From Tetragonia tetragonoides (lineage: Eukaryota > Streptophyta > Magnoliopsida > Caryophyllales > Aizoaceae): a stretch of DNA of 64,000 bases. The notes under the pieces are model-generated. The model was not told the origin of the DNA. It did no database searches and was given only the letters and a program-made list of their open reading frames with translations. Positions within the stretch are counted from its first letter, which is position 1; every line of letters starts with the position of its first letter. A program made the position numbers and the translations under genes. Shown piece after piece: positions 12,173 to 22,569 of this stretch. Location: assembly GCA_038025085.1 (NCBI GenBank), contig CM076147.1, positions 35,750,766 to 35,814,765 of the forward strand, given 5' to 3'.

Positions 12173-12787
12173 TGTTGTGGAAATGGAGAAGATGATGAGA
12201 GAGAAACAGTGAGAGAGAGAAAGAGGATAAGAGTGATGGTAATTGGTATGTGGGTTTATCTATCCATTCATTTTCTGTATTGGAGAAGCAGAGAAGGAGA
12301 AGAGAGGGAGGGTGCTAAATTGCTAATGCTAATGTGGTTGTGTAGGAGGATGAACGGCGTCGTATAGAGTACTATGATTTATTTATTTATTTTTTGTTAT
12401 AGTGATTTTTTTAATTATTATTTTGTACCGTAGGTAAGAAAAATGGTGACGCTAGGAACCTCTCCTATCAAGGGTAACCATAGCCTATCTTCCAAAAAAT
12501 GTTATCCTCCACATACACCTACTAATTTTTGTTAACTTACCTCGTACGACATAACCAAGATTAACGCACCAGTCTGTTGCACTATTACGTTCTCGAAAGC
12601 GTGGTTGACTAGGGGGAAACGTGTTAGGAATTTCCATGCATCAATTAATTATGAATAGTTTAGAGTTTGGACCATGTACTCCTATAAATAAAAGTGTTAG
12701 CCAACATCTACACATGTAAATTGTAATATTGAGTAGCTAAGGGTGAACGAATCACCCATTTTCCCGAAATTCAATACACTAAACTAA

Positions 12788-13060
12788 GAGTATCTGCAAT
12801 GCTACAAATCTTAAAAGAGTTTTTATTATTGACACATCATTAAAATTAAACTCTCGTTTATACAACCCTCTATGTTGTAATGTTACAAATCTCTAAGAGG
12901 GTTTTTGTATGTGACACATCATAGCCTATAAACCAGATTTGTCTAACAAACCGGTTTGTACAAAGTTGAGGTTTATAAATTCATCACTATAGAAATGAGG
13001 TTTTTATAAAAGATTTTTTCTTCATAAAACTCTCATAAAAATCTTGCATTGAAGATGCTC
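12788..13060. mobile_element. Tourist-like MITE, 273 bp, TAA target-site duplication
   Basis: Termini GAGTATCTGCAATG and CATTGAAGATGCTC are inverted repeats of each other with two mismatches. Both sides are flanked by TAA (12785-12787 and 13061-13063). The interior is AT-rich with inverted blocks. The 3-bp TAA duplication is the signature of PIF/Harbinger-derived MITEs. Confidence 0.8.
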
Positions 13061-13624
13061 TAAGTAACTAGCTATTTATCTGTCTATTAATTGATTTTCT
13101 TGTAAATGTAAAGACACCAAGATCTTATCTTTGAGCTGATTTATAACAATGTGAGGTATATTCTACTAGTTGTTGTCTATGTACATAATGGACTGAGTTT
13201 GAAATTTCTCCAGCAAAAAAAATTGGAGATACTTGTTTTCGTAAAGTAAATAGATTTTGTGGATAAAAATGTAACCAAGAGCATTTAGAAAGTGAACAAA
13301 CAAAAGCTCCTGTCTTGAAGTACTCATATTTTCACTTTAGATATTTCTCATCTCTTATGAACGAATTTGATTTGGTATTAAGGGCTGTGAATGTCCAATC
13401 AATTCCAACATAATTTTTTTCCCTCTCAAAATTTCTTAAGGGCGTGTTTGAAATATACATCTATGTGATGCTAGGGTAATATTAGTGCCATGTATTTGTT
13501 GCTTGGATGAACGAGTTTCCATCTATAATCAATAGTGATGTTCTCGCATAGAAGAATCACTAAAGTTTTACCCTTGATTTCCTTAAGGTATGAGAAAAGT
13601 TGGAAGTTAATTCTAACAACATTT

Positions 13625-13745
13625 CCCTTGATGACATCACTTTGGGAAGGCAATTAGGCAAATACGAGTATCATTAACCATAGTTTGAGTGCTTGTTCAG
13701 CATATAAAAGATCTGCAGGATACCCCCAATGAAATCCTTCACAAA
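13625..13745 (-). pseudogene. Decayed fragment resembling the 3' part of the HAD hydrolase gene
   Basis: On the minus strand this resembles the end of the penultimate exon and the following intron of the HAD gene at 62.3-63.6 kb. TATCCTGCAGATCT (encoding YPADL) is followed by a GCTGAACA-like block, and further downstream by CCTTCCCAAAGTGATG, as at 62390-62475. Identity is partial and the frame is not kept. It would be a relic, shorter than one exon plus intron. Found by eye only, so tentative. Confidence 0.4.
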
Positions 13746-14801
13746 GACTAGATAGCTAATGGACTGCTAATCCTCGAACACCGACATTGCTTCTGAATAT
13801 ACAGCAAATGATCAGAAATTCTAGGTAGAATATCCAAAAATAAGTTCTACACAGCCTGAACCTGTTATTCAGAAGAGTCGACCTAGCATTCGAGATCATC
13901 GGCTGCAAAATTTAGAGGTGTTTGATCTCCACTGTCCAGGACAGCTTCGCGATCTTAAAATGTCAAAAAATTGAACAGACCATCATCGGGTTCAGGACAT
14001 GCAATGCCCTACAGAAGCAAATCAGTTGACATTTGACAGAGACTATATGGAGACTTAAATCAAATTGCATAGATTAAAATCACAGCAATGATTAAGCTGA
14101 AGAAAAGGCTAACTGCAAGCTATTGCAAACAGAGACTAGAAATTGGTGTGATATCAAAGCCTAAGAATGAAGAGGGAAAAAGGAAAAAAGTTTGGGACTT
14201 TATCTGGTGTTCTTCACATCAAATGATAAGCTGCCCATAAATTAGTTCAGAAGCTCATGCTAAAATCACTTAACAAACAGGCAGAGACCTTCAGTGTCTA
14301 CAAAGTCTAATGCAAATTCATCAAGGAGAAAACCTTACTGCAGACTGCACAAGAAGCCAAATTACGAAGAAAAAAAACAAACAATAGAAAATGCAGAAGA
14401 TGCAATCTAGGATGTCAGAGGAATGGGAACACACCTCTTCATACACACACAACATACTTGAAACCATATTCACTCATAACATAGCAAACAGACAAACAAT
14501 GAGTTTATTAAGACAAATGAAATCAGCTCACTATAGTGATTTTACAAGTTGCCAATGAATGAGATGCAATTTTTCCAAGAGAAAGAGTGAAGGGAAATGA
14601 CAGAAAGAGAAGGAAGCTAGATGAGATAAGAGAAACATATAATAACTTCCACTTTGGAAACAGATGCATTCTGTCCAACGTCGTTTCTAGCTAAGAAAAA
14701 CTAGCTACAATGATCCATTTGTAAATAAATGCCCAAACAACTAAACATAACTTCTCAAGAGCTGATTAGCAAAAAAAACTTCTCAAGAGCTGCTCTTCTT
14801 T
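13746..14801. other. 3' side of the NAC gene, no other gene seen
   Basis: This should include the NAC 3' UTR just below 14802. A short direct repeat, AACTTCTCAAGAGCTG, occurs twice at about 14750-14792. No coding similarity was recognised in the remainder. Confidence 0.5.
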
Positions 14802-15779
14802 TTATAAGTTCCCTTTGAGGTCATTCAGCTCCAAAAACCCACCGCAGAAAGACAAGTCTTCCAGATCACTGAAGATATCATTCTCAGGCATCTCTTTTGG
14901 TGTTTCATCATCACCGAACATGGCCAACAATCTTTCAAGATCATCGTCCTGTGTCTCAGTAAAAAAAGCTACTGGTGCAATTTCCTCTGGCAGTAGTTGT
15001 GCAGCCATAGATGAAGTAGTAGCAGCTGCAACATTTTGAGTAATAGGAAGAGCATTGGTTGTCTCAATCTGCTGTTCTGTATAAGGGGTTGAAGCGGAAG
15101 CAGCAGCATTCGGAGAATGCAAGACACTGGTTACAGCCGAAGCATTCTGATTATCACCAACACCAAATCCCTCAGATTGCACTACAAGTCCATCATTATC
15201 AGTCACCATATTACTATCATCATCATCACTCTCCCACTCTTCCTCTACAAAAGGAGCCCCATATTGCTCCCCATTTTTCGGCCCTACACCGCTCTTCTTA
15301 TAAACTTTACAAATAACATAAGCATCCTGTTGAATACCCTTTTCAGCAAGAAAGTTATCCTCCAATCTATATTCGTGCATCACCCAATCAGTCCTGTCCC
15401 CACGTGGAGCCTTCCCTTGGTGAAAAATTAAAGTCTTGATTTTTCCCACTTGTCGCTCATTATAGTGCACAGTTCTATCATTACCCGTAGATTTCCAATA
15501 ACCATGCTCAGTAGACCGATTAGTCCTTGACCCACTGGCAAACTTCTTCGAGCGTGGACAGAAGAAAAACCAACTCAAATCCCTAGTCTCCATACATGAC
15601 TTACTGGGCAAATCCCACGGCTCACATCGATATACATCAGCTTCAGAAATCATTTGAGGGCCAAGCGATTTGCCCATCACCCTCCTTTTCAGGTAGAACA
15701 TGAACAACTCCTCATCCGTAGGGAAGAACCGAAACCCAGGTGGCATAGACTTATTGTTTGCCAGCAAACGAGCCGCCAT
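14802..15779 (-). CDS. NAC domain transcription factor (ANAC082/103-like)
   Basis: A nuclear plant-specific transcription factor of 325 aa in one coding exon. The NAC DNA-binding domain spans about residues 12-165: PPGFRFFPTDEEL (subdomain A), EPWDLPSKSC, WFFFCPRSKKF, NRSTEHGYWKSTGNDR, then GKAPRGDRTDWVMHEYRL and DAYVICKVYKKSG. The following GPKNGEQYGAPFVEEEW is typical, as I know it, of the ANAC082/ANAC103 branch. The C-terminal half is Ser/Thr/Ala-rich and then acidic (DDDLERLLAMFGDDE), like an activation domain. No membrane helix is visible, so it is not a membrane-tethered NAC. The ATG at 15779 is chosen because the frame upstream has only non-ATG codons back to a stop. The usual K in WKATGKDR is N here. 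Confidence 0.92.
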   Translation of the reverse strand: MAARLLANNKSMPPGFRFFPTDEELFMFYLKRRVMGKSLGPQMISEADVYRCEPWDLPSKSCMETRDLSWFFFCPRSKKFASGSRTNRSTEHGYWKSTGNDRTVHYNERQVGKIKTLIFHQGKAPRGDRTDWVMHEYRLEDNFLAEKGIQQDAYVICKVYKKSGVGPKNGEQYGAPFVEEEWESDDDDSNMVTDNDGLVVQSEGFGVGDNQNASAVTSVLHSPNAAASASTPYTEQQIETTNALPITQNVAAATTSSMAAQLLPEEIAPVAFFTETQDDDLERLLAMFGDDETPKEMPENDIFSDLEDLSFCGGFLELNDLKGNL

Positions 15780-16028
15780 ATGATGATGTAGGTATGTATA
15801 CCAATCAATAAAGAACAAGTTGTTCTTTTTATAAACAGTTCACAAAGAATTAACTCAATTCACCTATAAACAGACGATAATCTCACGAACCCGGATGATA
15901 TAACTACTCAAATCAGAGCCAGCGAACGAACGAAAACCTAAAGCAATGGTTCTATGTATTGAACGGATGTATGTATGATCTCAAACACTACACTCACTCT
16001 GATTGGTAAAAAAAAAAAACAGAAAATT

Positions 16029-16127
16029 TTAACAACTCCAACACCACCACCTTCCTCTCCTTTTTATGAAACAAAAGTCCCACAAAAGTATCCACAAATG
16101 CAATTTCTTGATAGCATCAGAAGACAT
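16029..16127 (-). CDS. Upstream ORF (32 aa) in the NAC mRNA leader
   Basis: The ATG lies 9 nt inside the second leader exon. It encodes 32 residues starting MSSDAIKKLHLWILLWDF and ending RRGRWWCWSC before a TAA. If the leader intron at 16137-16389 is removed, this is the only ATG between the putative transcription start and the NAC start codon, about 250 nt upstream. The Trp/Arg/Cys-rich end is the kind of C-terminus seen in conserved peptide uORFs that stall ribosomes. ANAC082-type genes have, as I recall, such a uORF; conservation here is inferred, not tested. Confidence 0.6.
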   Translation of the reverse strand: MSSDAIKKLHLWILLWDFCFIKRRGRWWCWSC

Positions 16128-16136
16128 GGAGGAAAC

Positions 16137-16389
16137 CTGTAATCAAACAACCGAAACAACAACAACAGCAGCAATCGCCCTCCCATCAGTAACAAACAAA
16201 CAAAGACCCAGAAAAATTCAACGGGTACCTTAATAAACTAACCAATACCCAATTACAATCAATTGAAAAAAATAAACGGGTATCTCAAATCTAGGGTTTT
16301 TTTTATTCTCGATCAATATCTCAAATTAGGGTTTAGAACCTACAAATGAGCGATTAATTGATGATGAAATTGAATGATGAAAACGTTAC
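16137..16389 (-). other. 5'-UTR intron of the NAC gene (predicted)
   Basis: On the minus strand the donor GTCAAG|GTAACG lies at 16390/16389 and the acceptor TTTGATTACAG|GTTTCC at 16137/16136. The donor follows a leader exon with no ATG (16390 to about 16515). The acceptor sits directly before the upstream ORF. Predicted from splice motifs only. Confidence 0.6.
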
Positions 16390-16544
16390 CTTGACGATTA
16401 GGGTTTCGCTGCGAAAATCTTCGTCTTCAAATGGCGAATTGCGAATTGCGGAGAACTGGAGAACTTAAAGGCGGGTGTGATCGCTAAAGATGAGAGAAAA
16501 TTTAGAGGTGAATGAAAAGAGCCCTAGCTGAGTCTCTGTTGTAG

Positions 16545-16552
16545 TATTTATA
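16545..16552 (-). promoter_or_regulatory. TATA box of the NAC gene
   Basis: TATAAATA on the minus strand, about 30 nt before the likely transcription start near 16515 and followed by a pyrimidine-containing leader. The position fits the leader exon and intron described for this gene. Confidence 0.6.
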
Positions 16553-16789
16553 GTTGATGAGAGAGAGTGAACCGACTGATTATGTTTAGGCTTTTTTAGG
16601 GTTTATGATTATCAGGCCCAACAGAAATTTAATTGCAATAAGTATTGAGTTGCTCTGCTTGCTAAGCCCACGGAACTCTACTAAACTTTGGGCCACTAAC
16701 ACTAATCTGCATCATTTAAGGAAAATTAGAAGACAACAAATTGTGATTTGGGTAATACATTAGTACTAATATGATAAAGTTAGCACCTG

Positions 16790-17000
16790 TTCTTTTCGTC
16801 GTTTCTATGCTACATTCCGTTCCGTTTCACACCGCGCTGCAATTTCCGTTCCGTTCTGCACCGCACCGTAATTTCCGTTCTGTTCCGTACCATACAAGTT
16901 ATATTCATTATTCCATTCCGTCCCGTGCTGCAATTTCTATTCCGTTCCACACCGCGCTGCAATTTCCGTTCCGTTCCTCACCGTCCCGCATCATTCAGTT
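16790..17000. repeat. Degenerate minisatellite of TTCCGTTCCGT / CACCGCGCTGC units
   Basis: Units of the form GCTGCAATTTCCGTTCCGTT followed by CACCGC recur at least four times with substitutions. A related TTTCGTTCCGTTTTACGCCG stretch occurs at about 48040-48180. The open frame across it is a by-product of the repeat. Confidence 0.65.
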
Positions 17001-17266
17001 GACGAGAACAGAGCCTTATTGGAGAGCAGTGTTGGAGTGGTTGTAATCCGAGTAACTTATCGGCTTATGTACTCGTGGACATTTTGTCAATGAATGAATA
17101 GATTACACTTTTTCCCCTTAAAAAAACAAAAATAAAAATATGATAAGTGTGAGTTTCATACCCTCTTATAATATGATAAGTTAATACTTTATTTGATATT
17201 GTGGTGGTTTTTTTTTATTGTGTATAATGTAAATAAATAATAAATTAAATAATTATTATTACTCTT

Positions 17267-17343
17267 ACTATGTTTGGCACGAACAACTAGTTTTACAAGT
17301 TATAACTTTTATTGCAAAATTAGTTATTCGAACCAAACATAGT
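17267..17343. repeat. 77-bp palindromic mini-MITE
   Basis: Inverted ends ACTATGTTTGG and CCAAACATAGT continue with few mismatches for about 28 bp into each arm, leaving a short AT-rich loop. No clear target-site duplication was found. Confidence 0.6.
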
Positions 17344-17409
17344 GAAACGTTAGAGCTTAACCTATTTATTTATTTTGTCAAGCCTATTGTCTACATAGGT
17401 AATGTGAAT

Positions 17410-17570
17410 GTGCATCTGTCAAAGAGGTAGCTTAGTGATAAGGGTTGGAGTGAAGTTCCTTCTTCACCCAATCTCGATCAAATTCCACAAGAGTCATTTA
17501 TGGGGAGGGTTTTCCTACCCCTTACCTCCCTTCTCACAAGTGTCTGGTCTGCTAAAGTATTACTAATGTA
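17410..17570 (+). repeat. Possible tRNA-derived SINE
   Basis: GTAGCTTAGTGATAAGGGTT resembles a Pol III A box, and TCGATCAAATTCC about 40 nt downstream resembles a B box. A T/C-rich tail region follows. The ends and target-site duplication are not clear. Confidence 0.35.
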
Positions 17571-17750
17571 AAGGGAAGACAATTGTTTCTTTTTATGTAC
17601 TTGGTCACTTAATTAATTGACATGATTTGAGTCGTATAGATCCAAATATGGCTTTGTAAATTGTAATACTCGTATTATTTTTTTTTAGCTCATTAATACA
17701 ATACATTTAATTACCAAATAAAACTTGTTAACTTTATCAGAAAAGCAAGA

Positions 17751-18325
17751 ACTCTCTCTCTCTCTCCTTTTTCTCTCTTCTCCAAATCCTAGCTTTTCTC
17801 TTTTGCCTCTTCTCATCTTTCATTATAGTTTCAGGCCGGGAGGACTGATTTAGGTCATTCCCGACCTGTATTTGATGTTCTTCATCTAGTTTGACTCTAA
17901 TTTCTACTCTTTTTCGCTTCAGGTGGAATAAATTTCTCTCCCTTTGTGAATTTCATTGGTATTTTCATTTCTTCCTCTTCGTAGGATTCTCTTTTCGCCT
18001 ATGGTGCGATATCTATTTTATAGGTTCAATATGATTTTGGGGACCGAATATACATACAACCGATGGTATCAAACAAAGTTTTGCAGGCAAATGATTGCTT
18101 TGCTCGCGGTGAAGATCTTCACTTCCGTTAAAGATGAAGATACATCAAAGGAAGCACATGGTTACTATGCATGTTGGGAGTCGCAACCGAGGTGTCCTTG
18201 TCAATTGTCTTGTTAGCAAAAATTGTATTGTTATTGTTGATTTAGTATATTTTAGGGTTATTTTAATTGTAGATGCCGTATGGCTTTTCTATTAATGAAA
18301 ATTTCCTATTCCGCTTTCAAAAAAA
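17751..18325 (+). mobile_element. Retroposed sequence with A-tail and 12-bp target-site duplication
   Basis: AGAAAAGCAAGA occurs at 17739-17750 and again at 18326-18337. The enclosed 575 bp start with a CT-rich leader-like stretch and end in a run of A residues right before the second copy. This is the hallmark of LINE-machinery retroposition. The body holds an open frame of 86 codons that I do not recognise. It could be a processed pseudogene of a short transcript or a truncated LINE/SINE. Confidence 0.75.
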
Positions 18326-20264
18326 AGAAAAGCAAGATCGAACGTATTTCATAAAGATGAGTAGTGGGAATGTTTCCCTAATAATACCTAGTAGATCTAC
18401 TAGGTTACCACCTCATTGTTAGCACCGGATCCTTGATGTGCTCGCCCATAGTTCGCGGTTTTGTCTGGATGTAACGACTGCTATATAATTGTCGTTGCAA
18501 TACATACTCATCTGTGTAGGCTAGATGGACAGTTATTGCAACGATATTAGTCGTTGCAAAAGATGTAAAGAATTTCTTACAACGATAAATGTTGTTGCGA
18601 TTAGTAATTCATAAATTAAAAAAAAAATGTGTGCAAGTGTAAATTTCAGATCCCTGCTCCACTACGTTCATATTTGAACCTTTGATAATCTTCCATTCAT
18701 GTAATATACAATTTGAGTACAAAATATCGTCAATCCACATCCAAAAAAAGTTACATAAATCGACATATTTTCGTATAGGCGACCATATTTACAACTTATG
18801 GAAGTTCACTAAAGCTTTGCCTTGCCATCTTTCTAACTTTCATATCATTGCGCATTTAGTGACTCTTCTTGCGATAAGAGCATGATCTCCACATTGCGCC
18901 TCTCAAGGAACTTACCACCAACATACAAAGTGCAGACATTAATTTCCTTTAAAAGATTTGGTATCTAAGGGTGATTCCAGCTCACAGTAGCTCATACCAA
19001 ACTTCCATACTTAATTTTAGCAGTAAGAAAACTCGAAGCACTTGAAGCTCAATTCATTTAAGAAAAAGAAAAAATCTAAGTTTTACAAATAACAACACAA
19101 ATGGTAGCACCTATGTCAAGAACTGGGCACAAAATGAGACTACGTATCCCAGTGTCAACAATAACATGACTTTCAAGATCCACTTGATCCAGCTTCGTGG
19201 CAGAACTCATCATAGCTATGGAAATATTTGTAGGAATTCAAGGAACAAACGTTTCATGCAGAACAGATGTGGTATGACTAGGATTAAACCTGAAACTATA
19301 AGTAGGCCATTTATTTAACCCTTTTGTTATGTAAAAAACACCTCTTATATTTTATTATCATTACTAAGTGGAGAAGAGTCCATTAATCATAGGGCTATGA
19401 CCTCATATCCAGATGATATCTATCCCATAAAATCAAAGGGACTTATATAAATGCATTTATTCTAATTTTTTCTCTTTCTCTGTGATATTTGAAGAAAGCA
19501 AAGTGATGAGACAAACAATAAGTTGCCTTCTCAAACTTGTTTTCAGAATCCACTTCAAAACTATAAGTTCCCTGAACATGTCAATCTCATCATCTAGCCA
19601 TCTTCAAACAAGTGCTTAAGACACATCTACATGCAATATATAGCACCAAAGGCATCAGACTACCAGATACTTAAAACCAAGAGAAACATGTGCATAATAA
19701 CTTCATAGAACAAGCACTTACTGAACTGGTGGTGGAGGTGACCGTGCCATTGTCGCCACTGCTGGTAATGAGCTGCACTAGTCTAACCCAAAAACAATCC
19801 AAGCAATATGAAATAGTTAATCAAGGTCCTAAGTAACTATTACTTCTGAAACATAACTTAATCACCATATTATAAAACCATGAAGATATAATGTTACACA
19901 TAGACATGCAAATTGATTATACCTTTCTGCTAATGAATTAACACATAAATACTTGCTTTCTCCTTGTGTTCTAATCCTTAAAACATGTTGAAAACATGGT
20001 TAAATAGTGTGGGATTAGTGTAGAATTGAGAACACAAATCAGCTCATATAGATATGAAACATACCACATGGAAGTGCTTTAAAACTCATCCTATCTAGCC
20101 CCTAGTTTGAATTCCAACTTCGTGCACTGATTTTTATAGTCTTTCAGGTCTTTTAGCATGCAAAAACAGTGCTTAATCAATCCAACGATAGCTCTAAGGA
20201 TCAAACCATAAAACAATGCGCAATTCATAAATTCTGACCCTAATATAACTTTGTTTTATGGCGG

Positions 20265-20520
20265 CTCCCTTCACATACTTCCTAAACTACCTGAGTTCAT
20301 GCTTCAAAGAAAACCCCCTTCTGGTAATACCAAGCCAGTGCAAAATATCATTCAAAACTTGAGCAGAATAGGGACACTCAAATAAGAGGTGTCTAGAGTT
20401 CTCATCTGTTCACAGCATATGCAACACCTATTGACCATTTGCCACCGTCGAGCAATAATGTTCTCAACAGTAGCGAGCTTACTCTAAGTAGCTTGCTGGA
20501 AGATAAACCTATGACGAGGC
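20265..20520 (-). pseudogene. Captured zf-RVT (reverse-transcriptase zinc-binding) fragment inside CACTA copy 1
   Basis: Minus-strand conceptual translation with frame changes shows the pattern of the zinc-binding domain found behind plant LINE-type reverse transcriptases. It reads HRFIFQQAT, an NRCCICC cysteine knuckle, then HLFEC-PYSAQVLND-like and HWLGITRRGFSLKHELR. Stops and shifts show it is dead. It is cargo of the CACTA element, and the same copy lies at 34670-34925. Confidence 0.5.
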
Positions 20521-21815
20521 ATAGTCAGTGGTTCCCAAATTTTTCTTGAATTCCTTTGAACCTCACCAGGTTCCCTAAAGAAGCCGTAAACAACAGCATA
20601 TTTAAATTTACCACTGCCCCAAAATTGTAGCATATTCTCAGCTTCATTCCTAGAACCACATCTGTTGACAAGTTCATCTCAAATCGCCAAAAGGCGCTTC
20701 CATATGCAAGAGTCATTCTGTTTCGCCACAAATATTTTTGTTCTGAACTGGTATCTTTTAACAAAGTTGAATCAACTAATATATACACTTAGAGGCCATA
20801 GACCCAGGACCTGGGTGTTCGTTGCAACTTGCGTGAGCAACATCCATTATCTATCAGATTCGGAAGGAAAGAAATTGTAGAAGGTTTAATTGCTTTGTAA
20901 AGCAAAGTGACCAGATTGCTAGAGAACTCAGGAAGTCCATGTCAGGGTCAAAAATTCCTTAAATGATCTGCTGTAGTTAATGAATTAAACTGGTACCCAG
21001 TTTAATTTGTTCTAGAGTCTCTTGCTTTTAGATTCTTCTGAATAACGAATTAAAAAGCACCAAACTTTCACAACATACAATTTCTCCAAATTATTTGACT
21101 TAAGCAATCAACTTTTTAATATGCCTAACTCAATAACACCTAATATTCTAATAAATATCTACAAGTTCCAGATACATTAAGCTAAACTAAGCATAAAGCT
21201 AGATTTCTAATCAAAACATGGAAAATTTACAGTTTTGTTAGGAGAAAAGATACCTAGCCCAGAATACGGTTGCTGCTGCAGCCCACCACCTCCAGTTCGT
21301 CTGTCACATTGCCACTGCTTTTGCTGTTCACAAACAGACTTCAGTTGCTTGAGACCCCAAATTTTAGAAAATGATGCGAGGCATAGTAAAAGGGAGAAAG
21401 AGCGAGTCAGTGAACATTATGGAGAACAATTCCACCCAAAAATTGTCAATACGTTTGAACCTAGAATGGCAAGCGTAGAAGCAATTTACGAAAATTCGAC
21501 CTAAAATCGAAAAGCTGAACCCTAAAATCAAAAGTTCAACCACTTAAAAATGAAATCCAGCAGAGTAATCGAAATTTTCAGCTCCAAATTCGAAATTTAG
21601 AACATCACAATCCCAACAAATCTATTGAAAAAATGAAATGAAAACAAGAAAACGATACATATACATACCTATTTGGTATGTCGGTAATGGGTCCTAAGTC
21701 CTAACAGAACCCCGCCTACTGGAGAAATGTGCGCTTAGAAATGGAGCAGCCGAGAGAGAAGAGAAACGCGCTGGAATTCAGCGTGGTGGCTGCTGGATAG
21801 TGTGTTCGGATGGGG

Positions 21816-21842
<27 letters not shown>
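21816..21842. repeat. (GA)n microsatellite in CACTA copy 1
   Basis: About 13 GA units, present at the same place and length in copy 2 (36221-36247). The open frame reading GEREREREREM over it is a by-product. Confidence 0.85.
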
Positions 21843-21846
<4 letters not shown>

Positions 21847-22569
21847 GAAGCTACGGTTTAGGAATGAAGACACAATGGTATTCGTTCTTTAATCCTGTTT
21901 CTTTTATTTTGCGGAGAAGAAAAAAACTTCGTTTTACGCAACGACCTTGTCGTTGTCATATAAGGGTTATGTTTAACAACGACCAACATTGTTGCAATAA
22001 ATAAGTCTTTTAAACTGCAACAATAATTGTCGTTGCAAAATATAGTCATGAAGTATTGCAACGAGTATTATCGTTGCAAAATATAAGTCCCAAAAATTCA
22101 ATTTGTCCGCCATATATTTTGGGTGGAGGGAATCGAAAATCACATTAATCGCAACAACGTTTCGCAACGACAGACATGAAGCGTTGTCGTACATATTTAT
22201 TGATACATGTCGTTGCGAAAGCCTCGTTGCTATAAATGATTTTTCTTGTAGTGTAGAGATCACTTATTAAAAGCAATGACCCTTATTTCACTAAAATATA
22301 ACTCTCGTCTTACCAAAAGTTATAATTACAATGATACTATACACGTTTTTGTGATTTTTCTTTTTGTCAAATTATGAACCTTCGTGAATTATAGGTTTTG
22401 AGTATTGATTAAACTTTTTTCTTTCTGATCACATTGATTGGATTTTTAAAATGAACCACATTACATAACTTTTGTGAATAAACCATTGTGGATACTCCAC
22501 ATTCCAGCAATGTAGGGGGTACAGGGGTACGTACAGGCGTACATACAGGGTACTACCCTTTACTCCCCC

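Larger units (their letters stand above)
18474..22253. mobile_element. CACTA (CMC) element, copy 1, left end missing
   Basis: Matches 32879-36658 base for base over nearly its whole length but lacks the left 118 bp, including the CACTACAAGAAAA terminus. The right terminus TTTTCTTGTAGTG at 22241-22253 and the adjoining TAG target-site copy are kept. Subterminal TTGCAACGA/TCGTTGCAA motifs crowd both ends. With one end gone it cannot be mobilised. It is non-autonomous: no transposase frame was found. Confidence 0.85.

Noticed and set aside
11982..12212. Plus-strand open frame of 76 codons
   Set aside because: Antisense shadow of the RPL10 transit-peptide region.
15780..15818. N-terminal extension of the NAC protein by 13 residues
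   Set aside because: It starts with TTG, not ATG; the first ATG at 15779 gives a normal NAC N-terminus.
18682..22263. Several 60-96-codon frames inside CACTA copy 1, repeated in copy 2
   Set aside because: They are identical between the copies only because the DNA is duplicated; no protein similarity and AT-rich chance frames.
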